Below are positions 22,165-32,677 of a DNA stretch of 64,000 nt, in pieces (within the stretch, counting starts at the first letter, position 1; each line of letters begins with the position of its first letter). The notes beneath the pieces were generated by a model. The model saw only the letters and a list, made by a program, of their open reading frames with translations. It did not search any database and was not told the origin of the DNA. The DNA comes from Conchocele bisecta (lineage: Eukaryota > Mollusca > Bivalvia > Lucinida > Thyasiridae), in contig CM055277.1 of NCBI GenBank assembly GCA_029237695.1, positions 37,668,242 through 37,732,241 of the forward strand. The letters run 5' to 3'. The position numbers and the translations under genes were made by a program.

Positions 22165-22394
22165 AACTGTGACTGGAGAAATGTGGCTTATAGGTTTTGC
22201 GACCAGTGTAGATCCAGATCAGTCTGCATCCGCACTGTCTGTTCAGGATCTGCACCATCTGCGTCGTTCCCCCAATGAAGCACCCTTCATGCTGCTAATA
22301 AGCAATATAACTCATTATCAGGCTACAGGTGTGTGCTATTTGAGCAGCACTGGTCACAAATCCCATAAGCCCCATTTTTCCAATCACAGCCACA
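22165..22394. mobile_element. GTGACTGGAGAAATG MITE
   Basis: Near-complete copy from CTGTGACTGGAGAAATG to CCCCATTTTTCCAATCACAG with GACCAGTGTAGATCCAGATC inside. Confidence 0.8.
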
Positions 22395-22467
22395 TATGGT
22401 ACTGATGTACAAATCGTCCCTAATTATGTGACCCACCTAGGGAAAAGGGATCTGTTGAGTGGTAGCC

Positions 22468-22794
22468 TACGGAGCCCCGCAGTGGACGTAGAATTCTTTT
22501 TTTTATTAATTCGTTCCCACAAAATAACAATTCGTTCCCTCAATTTAACAATTCGTTCCCACGAATAACAATTCCACGGGAACGAATTGTTAATTCGTGG
22601 GAACGAATTGTTATATCGTGGGAACGAATTGTTAATTCGAGGGAACGAATTGTTATATCGTGGGAACGAATTGTTAATTCGAGAGAACGAATTGTTGTAT
22701 CGTGGGAACAAATTGTTAATTCCAGGGAACGAATTGATATTTCGTGGAAACGAATTAATAAAATAAGATCCAATGTCCCCTGCGGTGCTCGGTA
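22468..22794. mobile_element. TACGGAGCC modular MITE, copy 1
   Basis: Ends TACGGAGCCCCGCAG and CTGCGGTGCTCGGTA, flanked by GTAGCC/GTAACC (6 bp, one mismatch). The interior is a string of 21-bp modules (ACGAATTAACAATTCGTTCC type) that reverse orientation once, making a long hairpin. The serial IRSLELT/NSFPRNN-type frames through it are by-products of the 21-bp period. Confidence 0.88.
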
Positions 22795-22869
22795 GTAACC
22801 ATTTAATGTTGGACTCTATTTCCATTGTCTGTAAGCCCCATCTTAGTTGTGTATCAGGAGAAAATGTCT

Positions 22870-23130
22870 TGGTCACTATCTTGTGTGTGTTGCACTCGTA
22901 CCACCAATGACATGACCTTGACCTATGTGACGTTAGAAATAGTGCTGAGACACTAATTAAGCCATTTGTTTACGTCGAAACGTTTGTAAGAGTTTCTCTA
23001 GCATTCAATATTACTTGAAGGATTGCTTTAATATTTGGAAAGTTCATGCACATGAACATGTGTGTCGCACTCGCACCACCAATGACATGACCTTGACCTT
23101 TGTGACCGTCACAATGGTGCTGAAACACTT
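22870..23130. repeat. Two-unit direct repeat
   Basis: GCACTCGTACCACCAATGAC followed by ATGACCTTGACCTATGTGAC at 22890, repeated with changes at 23067. Unit about 177 bp. No gene. Confidence 0.65.
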
Positions 23131-23277
23131 GGCCATTTTCTTATGTCAAATAGTTTGTAAGACTCTCAAATGACTGAAATGTTATGCATTTATATCATTC
23201 GTCATATTTTATGTTCAATATATACATTTCCACACCGAAACATAGTTGGATGGAGAAGGTTTGTACGAAGAATTTTA

Positions 23278-23578
23278 GTGGGTGGTGGTCGGGCGAATGA
23301 GATGGCGTAAATTAACGGTATTGGTTGCTCCTTATAGGAATCACAATTTGCCTGGTTTGGCCCTCGGGTATGTTTTTATCGTTGGCTCTTTTGTTACATG
23401 GGAGTTGAATTGGGTTATTGCCCATTATAAAAGAAGCAAGATTATTACTGATCCTACATTCCCCCCATTTGTACATGTACATGTACAGGTAATATATTGG
23501 ATTTAGTACTAAACCCATTGACCCGGCCTTAAATGACCTTAGCTGTTGATAGGCCGTTAAACCCCAAGAAACAAACAA
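23278..23578 (+). mobile_element. tRNA-like SINE, diverged copy
   Basis: Starts GTGGGTGGTGGTCGGGCG and ends CTTAGCTGTTGATAGGCCG then an AAAC-type tail. A 13-bp perfect direct repeat ACGAAGAATTTTA flanks it (23265-23277, 23579-23591), the clearest target duplication in the window. Confidence 0.88.
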
Positions 23579-23800
23579 ACGAAGAATTTTAATAATTCGC
23601 CTTTCATATTAACGTGCTTCTCGAATGCTACTGGTACTCTAAGCGTATGGTTTGGAGTTCTATGATTGTGTCATTACTGTGGCGGTCATCTTGTGGGTGC
23701 GCAAAATATGTCGAATTTAACGTGCATAACCAACTAATAACATTATAATATACAGAAAAAACATCCCATGCAGCATTCGCTCTCCCACTAGGCGAGTCAG

Positions 23801-23853
<53 letters not shown>
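23801..23853. repeat. Poly-C tract of 53 bases
   Basis: Fifty-three consecutive C. A second C-rich tract lies at 23992-24018 and a third at 24486-24498. Homopolymers this long are hard to sequence and mark likely assembly trouble. Confidence 0.95.
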
Positions 23854-24018
23854 ACCGATAATCCAGCTCCTCAGTTGAATCTGGTTATACCCTTTATGTG
23901 AGTATTACGAGTATTCGTAATTCTATTTTAGGGGAAGGGGCCAAGTGGCTGGTATGGTATGGTATGGTATAGGTTATTGGTTTTATTATTTCCCCCCCCC
24001 CTCCCCCCCCCCCCCCCC

Positions 24019-24908
24019 AATGCATGCAGGTTAAAATCGGAATCTAACCCGTTTGCCCAGGGCCTTGCAATTGGACCTTAGCTTGTTTGATATTCCGTTA
24101 AAAACAACACCAACTAAACAAACAAAAAACAACTCTGGTTCCTCCCAACAAACACGCGGGAAGGGGGGAGCAGTGGTGTAGCCTATCACTCCCACCCAAT
24201 TATCTGTAATGAAAGCCAGGGCTACTTACAAGTAACTTACCACGTCAATCGCTCGCACCCCTGCCATTACAGGACAGAGAATTCCGGGTTAGTGGGGCAC
24301 CGGTGGAGGGTTGTGTCTGGCGGATAGCAGAAACTAATATTACAAATAACAAGAACCGTGGTGGTTGGATAATAAACATGGCATTTCAAGACAACCGCTC
24401 ATACAGTAAATAAGTTATAGGAGAATGTAGAAACTCGAGTTATTTGACCTTGGGCGTGCGGTAGCATGGGTGTGGCGGTGAGTGACCCCCCCCCCCCCAA
24501 ACAATGCAGCAGGTTAAAACGGAATCTAACCCGTTTGCCCGGCCTTGCATGACCTTAGCTGTTGATATTCCGTTAAACACCAATAAACAAACAAACAACT
24601 CTGGTTCCTACAAACTCGCGGGAAGGGGGAGCAGGTGTAGCCTATCACCCGAATTATCTGTATGAAACGCAGGGCTACTTACAAGTAACTTACACGTAAG
24701 TCGCCCTGCATTACAGACAGAGAATTCGGGTTAGTGGGGCCCGGTGGAGGGTGTGTCGGCGGATAGCAGAAACTAATATTACAAATAACAAGAACCGTGG
24801 TGGTTGGATAATAAACATGGCATTTCAAGACAACCGCTCATACAGTAAATAAGTTATAGGAGAATGTAGAAACTCGAGTTATTTGACCTTGGGCGTGCGG
24901 TAGCATGT
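24019..24908. repeat. Tandem duplication, probably an assembly artefact
   Basis: 24019-24468 matches 24503-24907. The last ~147 bases of each (from GGATAGCAGAAACTAATATT) look identical, but the first part of copy 1 carries many one- to few-base additions (303 against 258 bases), including in TCTAACCCGTTTGCCC and CGGGTTAGTGGGGC contexts. The duplicated block includes a SINE tail and a CCCGAAT...ATTCGGG hairpin element. Confidence 0.8.
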
Positions 24909-25930
24909 GTGTGGCTGTGAGTGAAAATATGAATGATGATAAACATCCACAAGAAATTTCAAGCCAATCGCTCTTTCAGTAAAGCGGTTATAGCAGAGTA
25001 GAGAAACTTTGAACGTACATGTACATGAAATGTACATGCATCTATTGGACGGGAATTTATTTGACCTTAAACAGGGGCACGGGGAGGATGGATGGGACGG
25101 CAAATGAAAATATGGAAGATTGCAAACATGGATATGCAGTTTGAAGCCAATTGCTAATACGGTAAATACGAAGTTATAGCAGGATGATTCTACTGAACCG
25201 AAATTTAAATTGTACTGAACGGGAAATTTATCATTTTTTTTTTATGAACTTGAGTACGGGACGGGTAATGCATGCACGTGCAATTTCAAGTCAATCGCAC
25301 ATACAGAAAATAAGTTATAGGAAGATTGAGAAACGGGTGCACATCTACTGGACAGCATGTTCGAAGTTATTTGACCTTGACCCTGTGTATGGTGGGAGCA
25401 TGGGTGGTGTAGGAAATAAAAGTATGAATGATAAGAAACATGCACATGGAGTTTCAAATACATCGTTCATACAGTAAAGACGTTATCATGGTTATAGCAG
25501 AATGGATAAACGTGCACGCATCGACTGGACGGAAATGTAAAATACAATGGACGGACATTTGTAAGTTATTTGACACCTTTACCATTGGCATGGGGATTGG
25601 GGTGGGGGGGGCATGGGTGGGGCGGGAAATAAACCTAAAAGAACCATGCACATTATGTGTCTAGATATTCGCTCATGTAGTAATAAAGACGTTATTATAA
25701 CAGTATGGAGACACGTGCACGCATCTACTGGACGGAACATTAAAATCTACTGAACGGGAATTTGTTATTTGACCTTCACCTTGGGCATGGAACAGCATGT
25801 GTGGGGCGGAGAATGAAACTATAATGTTGAGAAACGTGCACATGTGGTTTCAAGCCGATCGCTCATACAGTAAAGAAGTTATAGCAGAATGGAAAACGTG
25901 GCGGACAGACAGACGGACGGACGACTTTTG
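24909..25930. repeat. Diverged tandem repeat, about 240-bp unit
   Basis: Four units with TTTCAAGCCAATCGCTC, AGTTATAGCAGAATGGA, GCATCTACTGGACGG and TTATTTGACCTTG...GGCATGG in the same order. No gene. Confidence 0.65.
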
Positions 25931-26660
25931 CATCCCTATTATCACATTTTCGCTACGCGATGGGATAACAATGAGCGAACAGTTAGCAAACTTTAACAAT
26001 TAAGAGTTAACAGACAAACAATTGTCAAAACAACAGTTACTCAAAACTGTTTTAGCCTATACCCAGACTACCCCAGCCACATCACCAAGCCGCACTCGCC
26101 TACTGGGAGAGTATCTGGTTATTGACCGCATGTACTTAATTCCGCATAATATTATGCATATTTGCCCGCTTTTGTTTTCACTTCACAATGGAAATGTTCC
26201 CGTTTCAACATTTGTATAGACAAAATAGAAGTATAATACTATTGCCTGTTAACAAATACCATTTGCTAAGTAAACATGCTCATCGACGAATTATAACAAT
26301 CGGCTCCAATACCACCATACCAGCTTTGTGTTTAATAACAAAATATAGTACTGTTATGGTAATTCGGGGAACAGTCCAAACAGATGGGGAACAGTCCAAA
26401 CAGATGTCCCGAGGTGCCGAAAGCCGAGGGCAATAGTGCATCGGGTTTTCCACAGCATCGAAGGGCAATATGTTTGACTGTTCCCAGAATGACCATGAAT
26501 TGGAAAGTGAGACATCGCGGTCACAATTCCGTCGTCGATTTTGGATGTACATCCAAATTTCGCATATCTCTAGATTTGTTAGTGGATCATTACCAAGCTT
26601 CAGCAATAGCTTCCTCACATTGATCCATCCAGTGCCATCGGAGTTACCTTGACCTTCACA
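25931..26660. other. No gene; one small inverted-repeat element
   Basis: Mostly anonymous. GGGGAACAGTCCAAACAG (26365 and again 26386) faces TTTGACTGTTCCC at about 26473-26485, suggesting a MITE of about 120 bp. No coding block recognised. Confidence 0.35.
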
Positions 26661-27229
26661 TTGATGGCCTTAACCTTTGTGTCAATAATTTTTGACGTAA
26701 GTCCAAATATTGAATACCTCCTGATACATTAGTCCGATGTTCGTCAACCTTCATCAGTATAGCTTCCTTACAGGTTTAATCACGTTTAATCATCAGATAT
26801 TCATGCGCGGTATAGTAGTATGTTAACAACATAAGCCATATTTGTTATGCCAGACACTCTTTGCTTGCAGAAACCAGTCAATTGATGCACTAATCTACTT
26901 CACATGCATGTTAATGTATCATTTACATCAGTTTCAAGCATGTGCTTTAGGATTATTTTGTAAGTCGGGGCATGTTTGTCAAATGAGGCGGTTTCAATTC
27001 CAGCCGCTGACTTTTTGCGCCACCACCAGGGTGGTCAGAGGAGATTAAATTTATCTTTCTTAACAATAATTAAACCTATATTTTAATTAGTGAATATCCA
27101 GTGCAGAATGGGTGCAGGTTAGGGAAAATATGTCCCACAACATCCATACGAAAAATGAAAGTAGCAGAGAATAGCGAAATGTGTGGTCATTGGTTAGTTT
27201 ATATAGGAACAATCAATGATACCTAGCCA

Positions 27230-28020
27230 GCCTTGGTCATTCGGGTGACTTTGATGTACTTTTCTCGAAATATAGATCATGTCCGTCAAACTTTGGACGT
27301 ACGTCCAAAGCTCCTGATACATTTGTTGGATGTGCGACAAACTTCATCAATAATGTTCTTACATTGATACCACCCCAGGTCATTTTGGTGATCTTGATCT
27401 ACTTTTCGTGAAATATAGGTCGCATCAAGAAAAACTTCCAAATTTTGAATATTTCCTGATACGTTCGTCCGATGTTCGTCAGCGCTTCCTCAGCAGCAAC
27501 TTCCATACGTCGATACATAACCACCCTGTGTAATTATGGTGACATTGGCATAGTTTTTTCGAAATATAGGTCACGTCCGTCAAAACTTGGACGTACGTCC
27601 AAATTCGTATATCTCCTAAAACGTTGGTCAGATATTCTCCAAACTTCACCAGTTGCTTCCTTATATTGATACATAACTGCCATGTGTCATTCAAGTGAAA
27701 TTGACATACTTTTTCGAATATAGGTCAAGTCCGACAAAACATTGGACGTACATCCAAATTCGTATATCTCCTAATACGTTGGTCAGATATTCTCCAAACT
27801 TCACAAGTTGCTTCTTATATTGATACATAACTGCCCTGTGTCATTCAAGTGACATTGACATACTTTTTCGAACATAGGTCAAGTTAGACAAAACATTGTA
27901 CGTACATATCTTCTGATACGTTAGTCGGATCTTCGCCAAACTTCAGTAGCTTGCTTTCATCGATACCTAACCATCATCTGTCATTCAGGTCAAAACTTGG
28001 ATGTACGTGCAAATTTCGCT
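27230..28020. repeat. Degenerate tandem repeat with CAAAACTTGGACGTACGTCC
   Basis: Five or six diverged units of about 130-160 bp, each with TTTTTCGAA(A)TATAGGTCA, a palindromic GGACGTACGTCC, CTCCTAATACGTTGGTC and a TTGATACATAAC end. The tail of the preceding 26660-27229 contains weak copies only. Confidence 0.75.
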
Positions 28021-28045
28021 ATTTCCTGATAGTTAGTCGGATGTT

Positions 28046-28378
28046 TATGGAAGCTTCCTGGTATCAATGCTAAACTATATGTATCTCCTAATTAAGAGAT
28101 ATTATATCCTAATTATGAGTTAGTATCTCCTAATTAGGAGGTACTATCGATAATTAGGACTTACTATCTGTGTCAATGCTAAAACATGTTGTATCTCTTA
28201 ACTAGGAGATACTAACTCCTACTTAAGAGATATTAAGCCCTAATTAGGAGATATTAAGTCCTAATTATGAGATAGTATCTGCTAATTAGGACTTACTAAG
28301 TCATAATTAGGAGATAGTAAGTCCTAATTAGCAGATACTAGCTCCTAATGTTAGCATTGGCACCAGGACGCTTCCATA
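28046..28378. mobile_element. Modular MITE with TATGGAAGCTTCCTGG ends
   Basis: 28-bp inverted ends (28046-28073 and 28351-28378) reading TATGGAAG(C)TTCCTGGTAT and its mirror. The interior is about 12 modules of roughly 20-22 bp built on TATCTCCTAATTAGGAGATA. Same plan as the TACGGAGCC family but with unrelated ends and modules. Confidence 0.8.
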
Positions 28379-28397
28379 GATGCTCGCTAAAGTTTAT

Positions 28398-28535
28398 TAG
28401 CCCTAACCCTAACCCAACACACTAACCCTAACCCAACACCCTAACCCTACACACTAACCCTACACACTAACCCTAACCCAACACCATAACCTTTCACACT
28501 AACCCTAACCCAACACCATAACCCTAACCATTCGA
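28398..28535. repeat. Interstitial telomere-like repeat
   Basis: CCCTAACCCTAACCCAACAC-type repeats, i.e. TTAGGG-related on the other strand, mixed with CCCTACACACTAA variants. Short and degenerate, so not a chromosome end. Confidence 0.75.
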
Positions 28536-28629
28536 GTAACCATGACCCATTGGTTGTGGGTGAGACGCTCCCCGGCGATCGCATTGTTACTCAACTTGTA
28601 ATATACATGTACTATGCGGCACATGATAT

Positions 28630-29047
28630 CAAGGTGTATGATCACGTGGTACTAACAACAACAACAAGTACTGAAACTTCCAGAATCCATCTGATTCAAA
28701 GTACGTATTCTTTTATATTGTCCTTATTACGTAACGGATTTTGATGAAATATGGCGCATCAAACGCGTCGTGTTAAGCTGCATTTGGTGGTCTCTGTATT
28801 TTCGCCCAAACTTCTGTCGTTTTTGCGAAGAATCGATGTCCGTGTCTCCGACATGGAAATCGATTCTTTAAAAACGACATAAGTCTGTGCCAAACGCCAT
28901 GGACCACCAAATGCATCTCATGAAGACGCGTTGTTTGCTGCGCCATATTTCATCAAAATCCGGTGCATATTAAGGAAAATATCAAATAATTATTACTTTG
29001 GAGTGAGCGACGTTGTTGTTGTTGTAACCACGTGATCATGCACATTG
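28630..29047. mobile_element. 418-bp inverted-repeat element with GATAT duplication
   Basis: Ends CAAGGTGTATGATCACGTGG and CCACGTGATCATGCACATTG, then (CAA)n just inside, and arms of about 190 bp containing TTTTGATGAAATATGGCGC. GATAT flanks directly (28625-28629, 29048-29052). A second copy is at 62107-62529. Five-bp duplications with CA..GTG ends are a feature of Transib/RAG-like elements, but no coding part is present to test this. Confidence 0.75.
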
Positions 29048-29192
29048 GATATGAACGTAAATTTAGGGTGGGGCACATCGACTGACCGATATACATTGCG
29101 TTGAATTTTTAGGGGTGGAAATAGTTTTGACTATTCTACAGGTACGCGGAATTATTGCCCAGGCACGTGAAAGTATTCCCCAGACACATTAA

Positions 29193-29433
29193 ACGGTGAC
29201 TGTAGAAATGGGGCGTACGGGTTTTGCGATCAGTGTAGATCCAGATCAGTCTGTGCATCCGCACAGTATGATCAGCATATGCACTGTTCGCCATTCCATC
29301 AATGAAATGCATGTTATGCTTAACAAGCAACATACATGTAGATTACTATCACGCTACAGGAGTGTCCTCTTTGATCAGGAGCCACACTTGTCAGAAATCC
29401 CATAAGCCCCATTTCTCCAGTCGCTGCCACATA
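29193..29433. mobile_element. GTGACTGGAGAAATG MITE, complete
   Basis: From GGTGACTGTAGAAATGGGGC to GCCCCATTTCTCCAGTCGCTG with the full family interior (CACTGTTCGCCATTCCATCA). Confidence 0.82.
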
Positions 29434-29506
29434 TATTCGGACTGTTGCCCGCACCACAACTATTTACATATATATAATGTGCTAGCCTATTCTCTCTTGT
29501 GGTACT

Positions 29507-29577
29507 AACAGTGGAACCTAACATCTTAAGCATGCCTCCTGTGGACAGGGTGTCTCGTTTAGAGAGGTCGCACTGTA
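29507..29577. mobile_element. Short pogo-like MITE
   Basis: AACAGTGGAACCTAACATCT to GAGAGGTCGCACTGTAG. About 70 bp between inverted ends similar to 58115-58308. Confidence 0.45.
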
Positions 29578-29983
29578 GTTATGTGTGTGTACAAAGATCA
29601 ATTCTGCAGCGGATGCTTTCTAGAGTCATATTCCCCGAATGAATCGAATCCCCAGCCCACATATCCGGAAACGAGACGAATTTCATGAATAAATGCTTAA
29701 GCGGCCCATCGATGCGACTGTAGATTGCTGCCAACGTTCAGAAAAAACAATATGTACCCTGAGACAATACGTCCTACCGCCATTAGCTGCGCTGGCCATG
29801 TTCTTCCCTAACTATATATCGGTAAAGATGGCGGAAGCATCAGAACATATATGTACATAATTTCCACAGAAATACTCGATTTCTCTTCAGGATTGTATTC
29901 TTTGTAACATACGACGTTAATTGATGAAGTTAGTCGTACCGCGGTCCGGCATATATCCATCCGCTCGTTGTTCGTGAATGTGG

Positions 29984-30188
29984 TTGTGACTGGAGAAATT
30001 GAGTCAACATGCGCATCCGCACAGTCGGATCAGGGCGTGCACTGTTCGCCATTCAGTCAATGAAACACTCGTAGTGCTGTTAACTAATGGTTCTGATCCT
30101 GATCAGGTTTCAAGAGTGCGCTAGAAGATCAGAAGTTTAAATATCCACAAATCCCATAAGCCCCATTTCTCCAGTAACAGTCACAAAT
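29984..30188. mobile_element. GTGACTGGAGAAATG MITE, diverged
   Basis: TTGTGACTGGAGAAATTGAG to CCCCATTTCTCCAGTAACAG; middle shortened. The stretch 29590-29980 before it holds no recognised feature. Confidence 0.7.
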
Positions 30189-30416
30189 ATGTTTGTCATT
30201 GCGCGGCTTAATTTCTCAATATTGTCGCCTGCTTTATTCGTCTGCTCAGTGTTTTTCTGATGCCTATTGAATCCCTACTGATTTACGTATAGAAATTCGT
30301 TTCCTGATGCGTATATTCAATGATGAGAGTGGCGGACATTGCTGTGACTGTCAGCAATAACTATAATTTACAGATGGTTCAGCGTTCGTGAATAAAATAC
30401 TTATTGACTGGCCCGT

Positions 30417-30482
30417 TCAAAAAACATTACCCCACATACCAGTCTAACATAAAAGGGTCGGTGGGGTAATGTTTTTCGAATT
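30417..30482. repeat. Short hairpin
   Basis: AAAAAACATTACCCCAC faces GTGGGGTAATGTTTTT over a 30-nt spacer. Probably a very small MITE. Confidence 0.6.
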
Positions 30483-30550
30483 AGTCAATTACTGGATCCT
30501 AGGTCCGAGTCTTCCACCTGTGTGCCGGCACATTGAATGCGTTCCCTGAC

Positions 30551-30613
30551 CTAACCCGAATGTTCTGTCTGTAACGAAGTCGCTCTGCATTACAGACAGA
30601 AACGTCGGGTTAG
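30551..30613. mobile_element. CTAACCCGAATGTTCTGTCTG hairpin element
   Basis: A small element: CTAACCCGAATGTTCTGTCT facing its mirror (ACAGACAGAAACGTCGGGTTAG) over 15-20 nt. Related copies at 24646-24735 and 58365-58436. Its left arm is the apparent source of the 33-bp array at 56618. Confidence 0.7.
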
Positions 30614-31032
30614 CCGTGGCCTAGTTCTGAGTACACAACTCTAATTACATTTCATTATACTGCATTACATAATAGTTCTGACGGAGTAGTCTTTCCAAAT
30701 GTGCATTTGAAGCGTTCTTTGTTTACGTTCTACTTCGTGGAGAGTGACCTAAGACTTTTACTAATACACACTTTATTAGGTAAATTTGTGGTAATATGTT
30801 TGTGTCATATAATAGAGTTGTGTCTTGATAACAATATAGCGAAGTATGAACGTCAACGCCCTGCAGGTTTTTTGTTTATATTTTAATGTACGAAGTGTAA
30901 ATGCTATTACGCACATTTTTATGTGTAGCGTGGTGTACAGTAGCGAGATAGTGCAACCTGTTGCCTATACACATGATAAAGTGGAAAACGTGCAGCTCGC
31001 ACTGGCCCTGATAACATGGGAAGTCTGTAACG
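30614..31032. other. No recognised feature
   Basis: AT-rich sequence with short frames only. No repeat family or splice-flanked coding block recognised. Confidence 0.35.
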
Positions 31033-31038
31033 GCTATC

Positions 31039-31335
31039 TACGGAGCCCCGCAGGGGATGTAGAATTCTTTCTTTTTTATTAATTCTTTCCCACGAAATAA
31101 CAATTCGTTCCCTCAATTTAACAATTCGTTCCCACGAATTAACAGTTCGTTCCCACGGGAACGAATTAACAATTCGTTCCCACGGGAACGAATTGCTAAT
31201 TCGTGGGAACGATTGGTTATATCGTGTGAACGAATTGTTAATTTGAGGGAACGAATTGCTAAATTGAGGAAACGAATTGTTATTTCGTGGGAACGAATTA
31301 ATAAAAAAAATGAATGTCCCCAGCGGGGCTCCGTA
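31039..31335. mobile_element. TACGGAGCC modular MITE, copy 2
   Basis: Ends TACGGAGCCCCGCAGGGG and its mirror, with a perfect 6-bp duplication GCTATC (31033-31038, 31336-31341). The interior is 21-bp modules reversing direction once. Confidence 0.92.
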
Positions 31336-31379
31336 GCTATCCATGTATATATCGCCATACTTCTAACCAGCAATACAAT

Positions 31380-31672
31380 TTAGGATCGTCTGAAAATTTC
31401 AATTGATGGATTTACATTTATTGAGCATAGGCTGCCATGGGCGTAGCTAGCCAATTTGAATCTGCAGGCCCGGTTGACGAATTCGAGCACCGTTTCTGCG
31501 AGTATGCTAGGAGGGTCTGGGGGCATGCCCCCCCCCCCCGGAAAAAAATCGAAACTAGAAGGTAAATGATGCACTCTGGCACATTATTTTGTCAGCTACG
31601 CGCCTGGCTGCATATGCGGCCTATGCTCAATAAATGAAAATCCAATAATTGTTTACAAGAACATATTGTTAA
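31380..31672. mobile_element. GGGCCCGTTTCACTAAAC MITE, interrupted
   Basis: Interior of the family from TTAGGATCGTCTGAAAATTT through the central palindrome, which is broken by the insertion at 31436-31605, to TAACATTAACAATATG-like sequence. Both outer ends are missing. Confidence 0.65.
31436..31605. mobile_element. CATGGGCGTAGCTAG element nested in a MITE
   Basis: Begins CATGGGCGTAGCTAGCC and ends TCAGCTACGCGCCT, with GGCTGC repeated at both borders (31430-31435, 31606-31611). Contains GGGGGCATGCCCCC. Removing it restores the palindrome of the host MITE. Confidence 0.75.
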
Positions 31673-31682
31673 TGTGAAAGTG

Positions 31683-31728
31683 TGGGTACAAATCACAAAA
31701 GCCATATTTCTCCAGTCACAGCCACATA
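31683..31728. repeat. GTGACTGGAGAAATG MITE, right-end fragment
   Basis: TACAAATCACAAAAGCCATATTTCTCCAGTCACAGCCACA type end only; a second fragment lies at 32162-32222. Confidence 0.6.
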
Positions 31729-31825
31729 TATTGTTAATCGTGGATTATAAGGATTGTCTCGGAATTCCTGCCGTTTTAACAAGCCGAGCCTGATAAAGTT
31801 GATATAAAAAGGGACAAGCCTGGGT

Positions 31826-32106
31826 CCCGTTTCACTAAACTTCGTACGACTAGAATGTTCGTAAGTGCAAATTTAGCATCGTCTGAAAATTTCAATTAAT
31901 GGATTTACATTTATTGAGCATAGGCTGCATATGCAATTATTGGATTTAAATTTATTGATCATAGGCTGCATATGCAGCCTATGCTCAATACATGTAAATC
32001 CAATAATTGTTTACAAGAACACATTGTTAATGTGAAAGTTACAGACTATAATAATTTTGCACTTACGAACATTTTAGTCGTACGAAGTTTAGTGAAACGG
32101 GCCCCG
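31826..32106. mobile_element. GGGCCCGTTTCACTAAAC MITE, copy with duplicated centre
   Basis: Both ends are present. The central part AGCATAGGCTGCATATGCA is followed by a second ATTGGATTTAAATTTATTGATCATAGG block, so the inner half was duplicated. Confidence 0.8.
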
Positions 32107-32161
32107 GAGGTATAGTAGCGAGGTAGCAATCTTGTTTCTAGCTACACGAGATTGCTATTTC

Positions 32162-32222
32162 ATCAGGAGTTACACTGGGCACAAATCCTAAAAGCCATAT
32201 TTCTCCAGTCACAGCCACATAT
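32162..32222. repeat. GTGACTGGAGAAATG MITE, right-end fragment
   Basis: CATCAGGAGTTACACTGGGC to TTTCTCCAGTCACAGCCACA only. The unit 31683-31850 recurs as 32170-32340, so this end and the following GGGCCC MITE were copied together. Confidence 0.6.
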
Positions 32223-32316
32223 ATTGTTAATTGTGAATTACAAGGCTTGTCTCTGAATTCTTGCCTTTTTAACAAGCCGAGCCTGATAAAGTTGATACCA
32301 AAAAGCGACCAGCCTG

Positions 32317-32554
32317 GGGCCCGTTTCACTAAACTTCGTACGACTAAAATGTTCGTAAGTGCAAAATTAGGATTTTCTGAAAATTTCACTTGATGGATTT
32401 ACATTTATTGAGCATAGGCTGCATATGAAGCCTATGCTCAATAAATGTAAATACAATAATTGTTTAAAACATTGTTAATGTGAAATGTACAGACTATCAT
32501 AATTTTGCACTTACGAACATTTTAGTCGTACGAAGTTTAGTGAAACGGGCCCCA
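32317..32554. mobile_element. GGGCCCGTTTCACTAAAC MITE, complete
   Basis: Ends GGGGCCCGTTTCACTAAAC and GTTTAGTGAAACGGGCCCC with the central palindrome. It stops 31 bp before the candidate exon at 32586. Confidence 0.88.
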
Positions 32555-32585
32555 GCTGTTCTGACTATTCCCTTTGAGTCCACAG

Positions 32586-32677
32586 ACACCCGGGTGTACC
32601 GGTACACGTACCAGGACAGGGCAATTCATCCTGGACAGAGGGCACCCTGGTGGATGAACACTTGGGCGAAGAGATAA
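32586..32677 (+). CDS. Probable terminal exon of an unidentified gene
   Basis: An acceptor-like pyrimidine-rich stretch and CCACAG (ending 32585) precede thirty codons reading TRVYRYTYQDRAIHPGQRAP and then WWMNTWAKR before TAA (32675-32677). The GC-rich, balanced codons differ from the AT-rich surroundings, and AATAAA follows 70 bp later (about 32747). The basic, Trp-rich C-terminus recalls small mitochondrial membrane or ribosomal proteins, but I do not recognise the family. No upstream exon could be tied to it; the next upstream sequence is a MITE, so the previous exon lies far away or was missed. Confidence 0.5.

Noticed and set aside
28398..28535. Chromosome end
   Set aside because: Short, degenerate and followed by 35 kb of ordinary sequence including genes.
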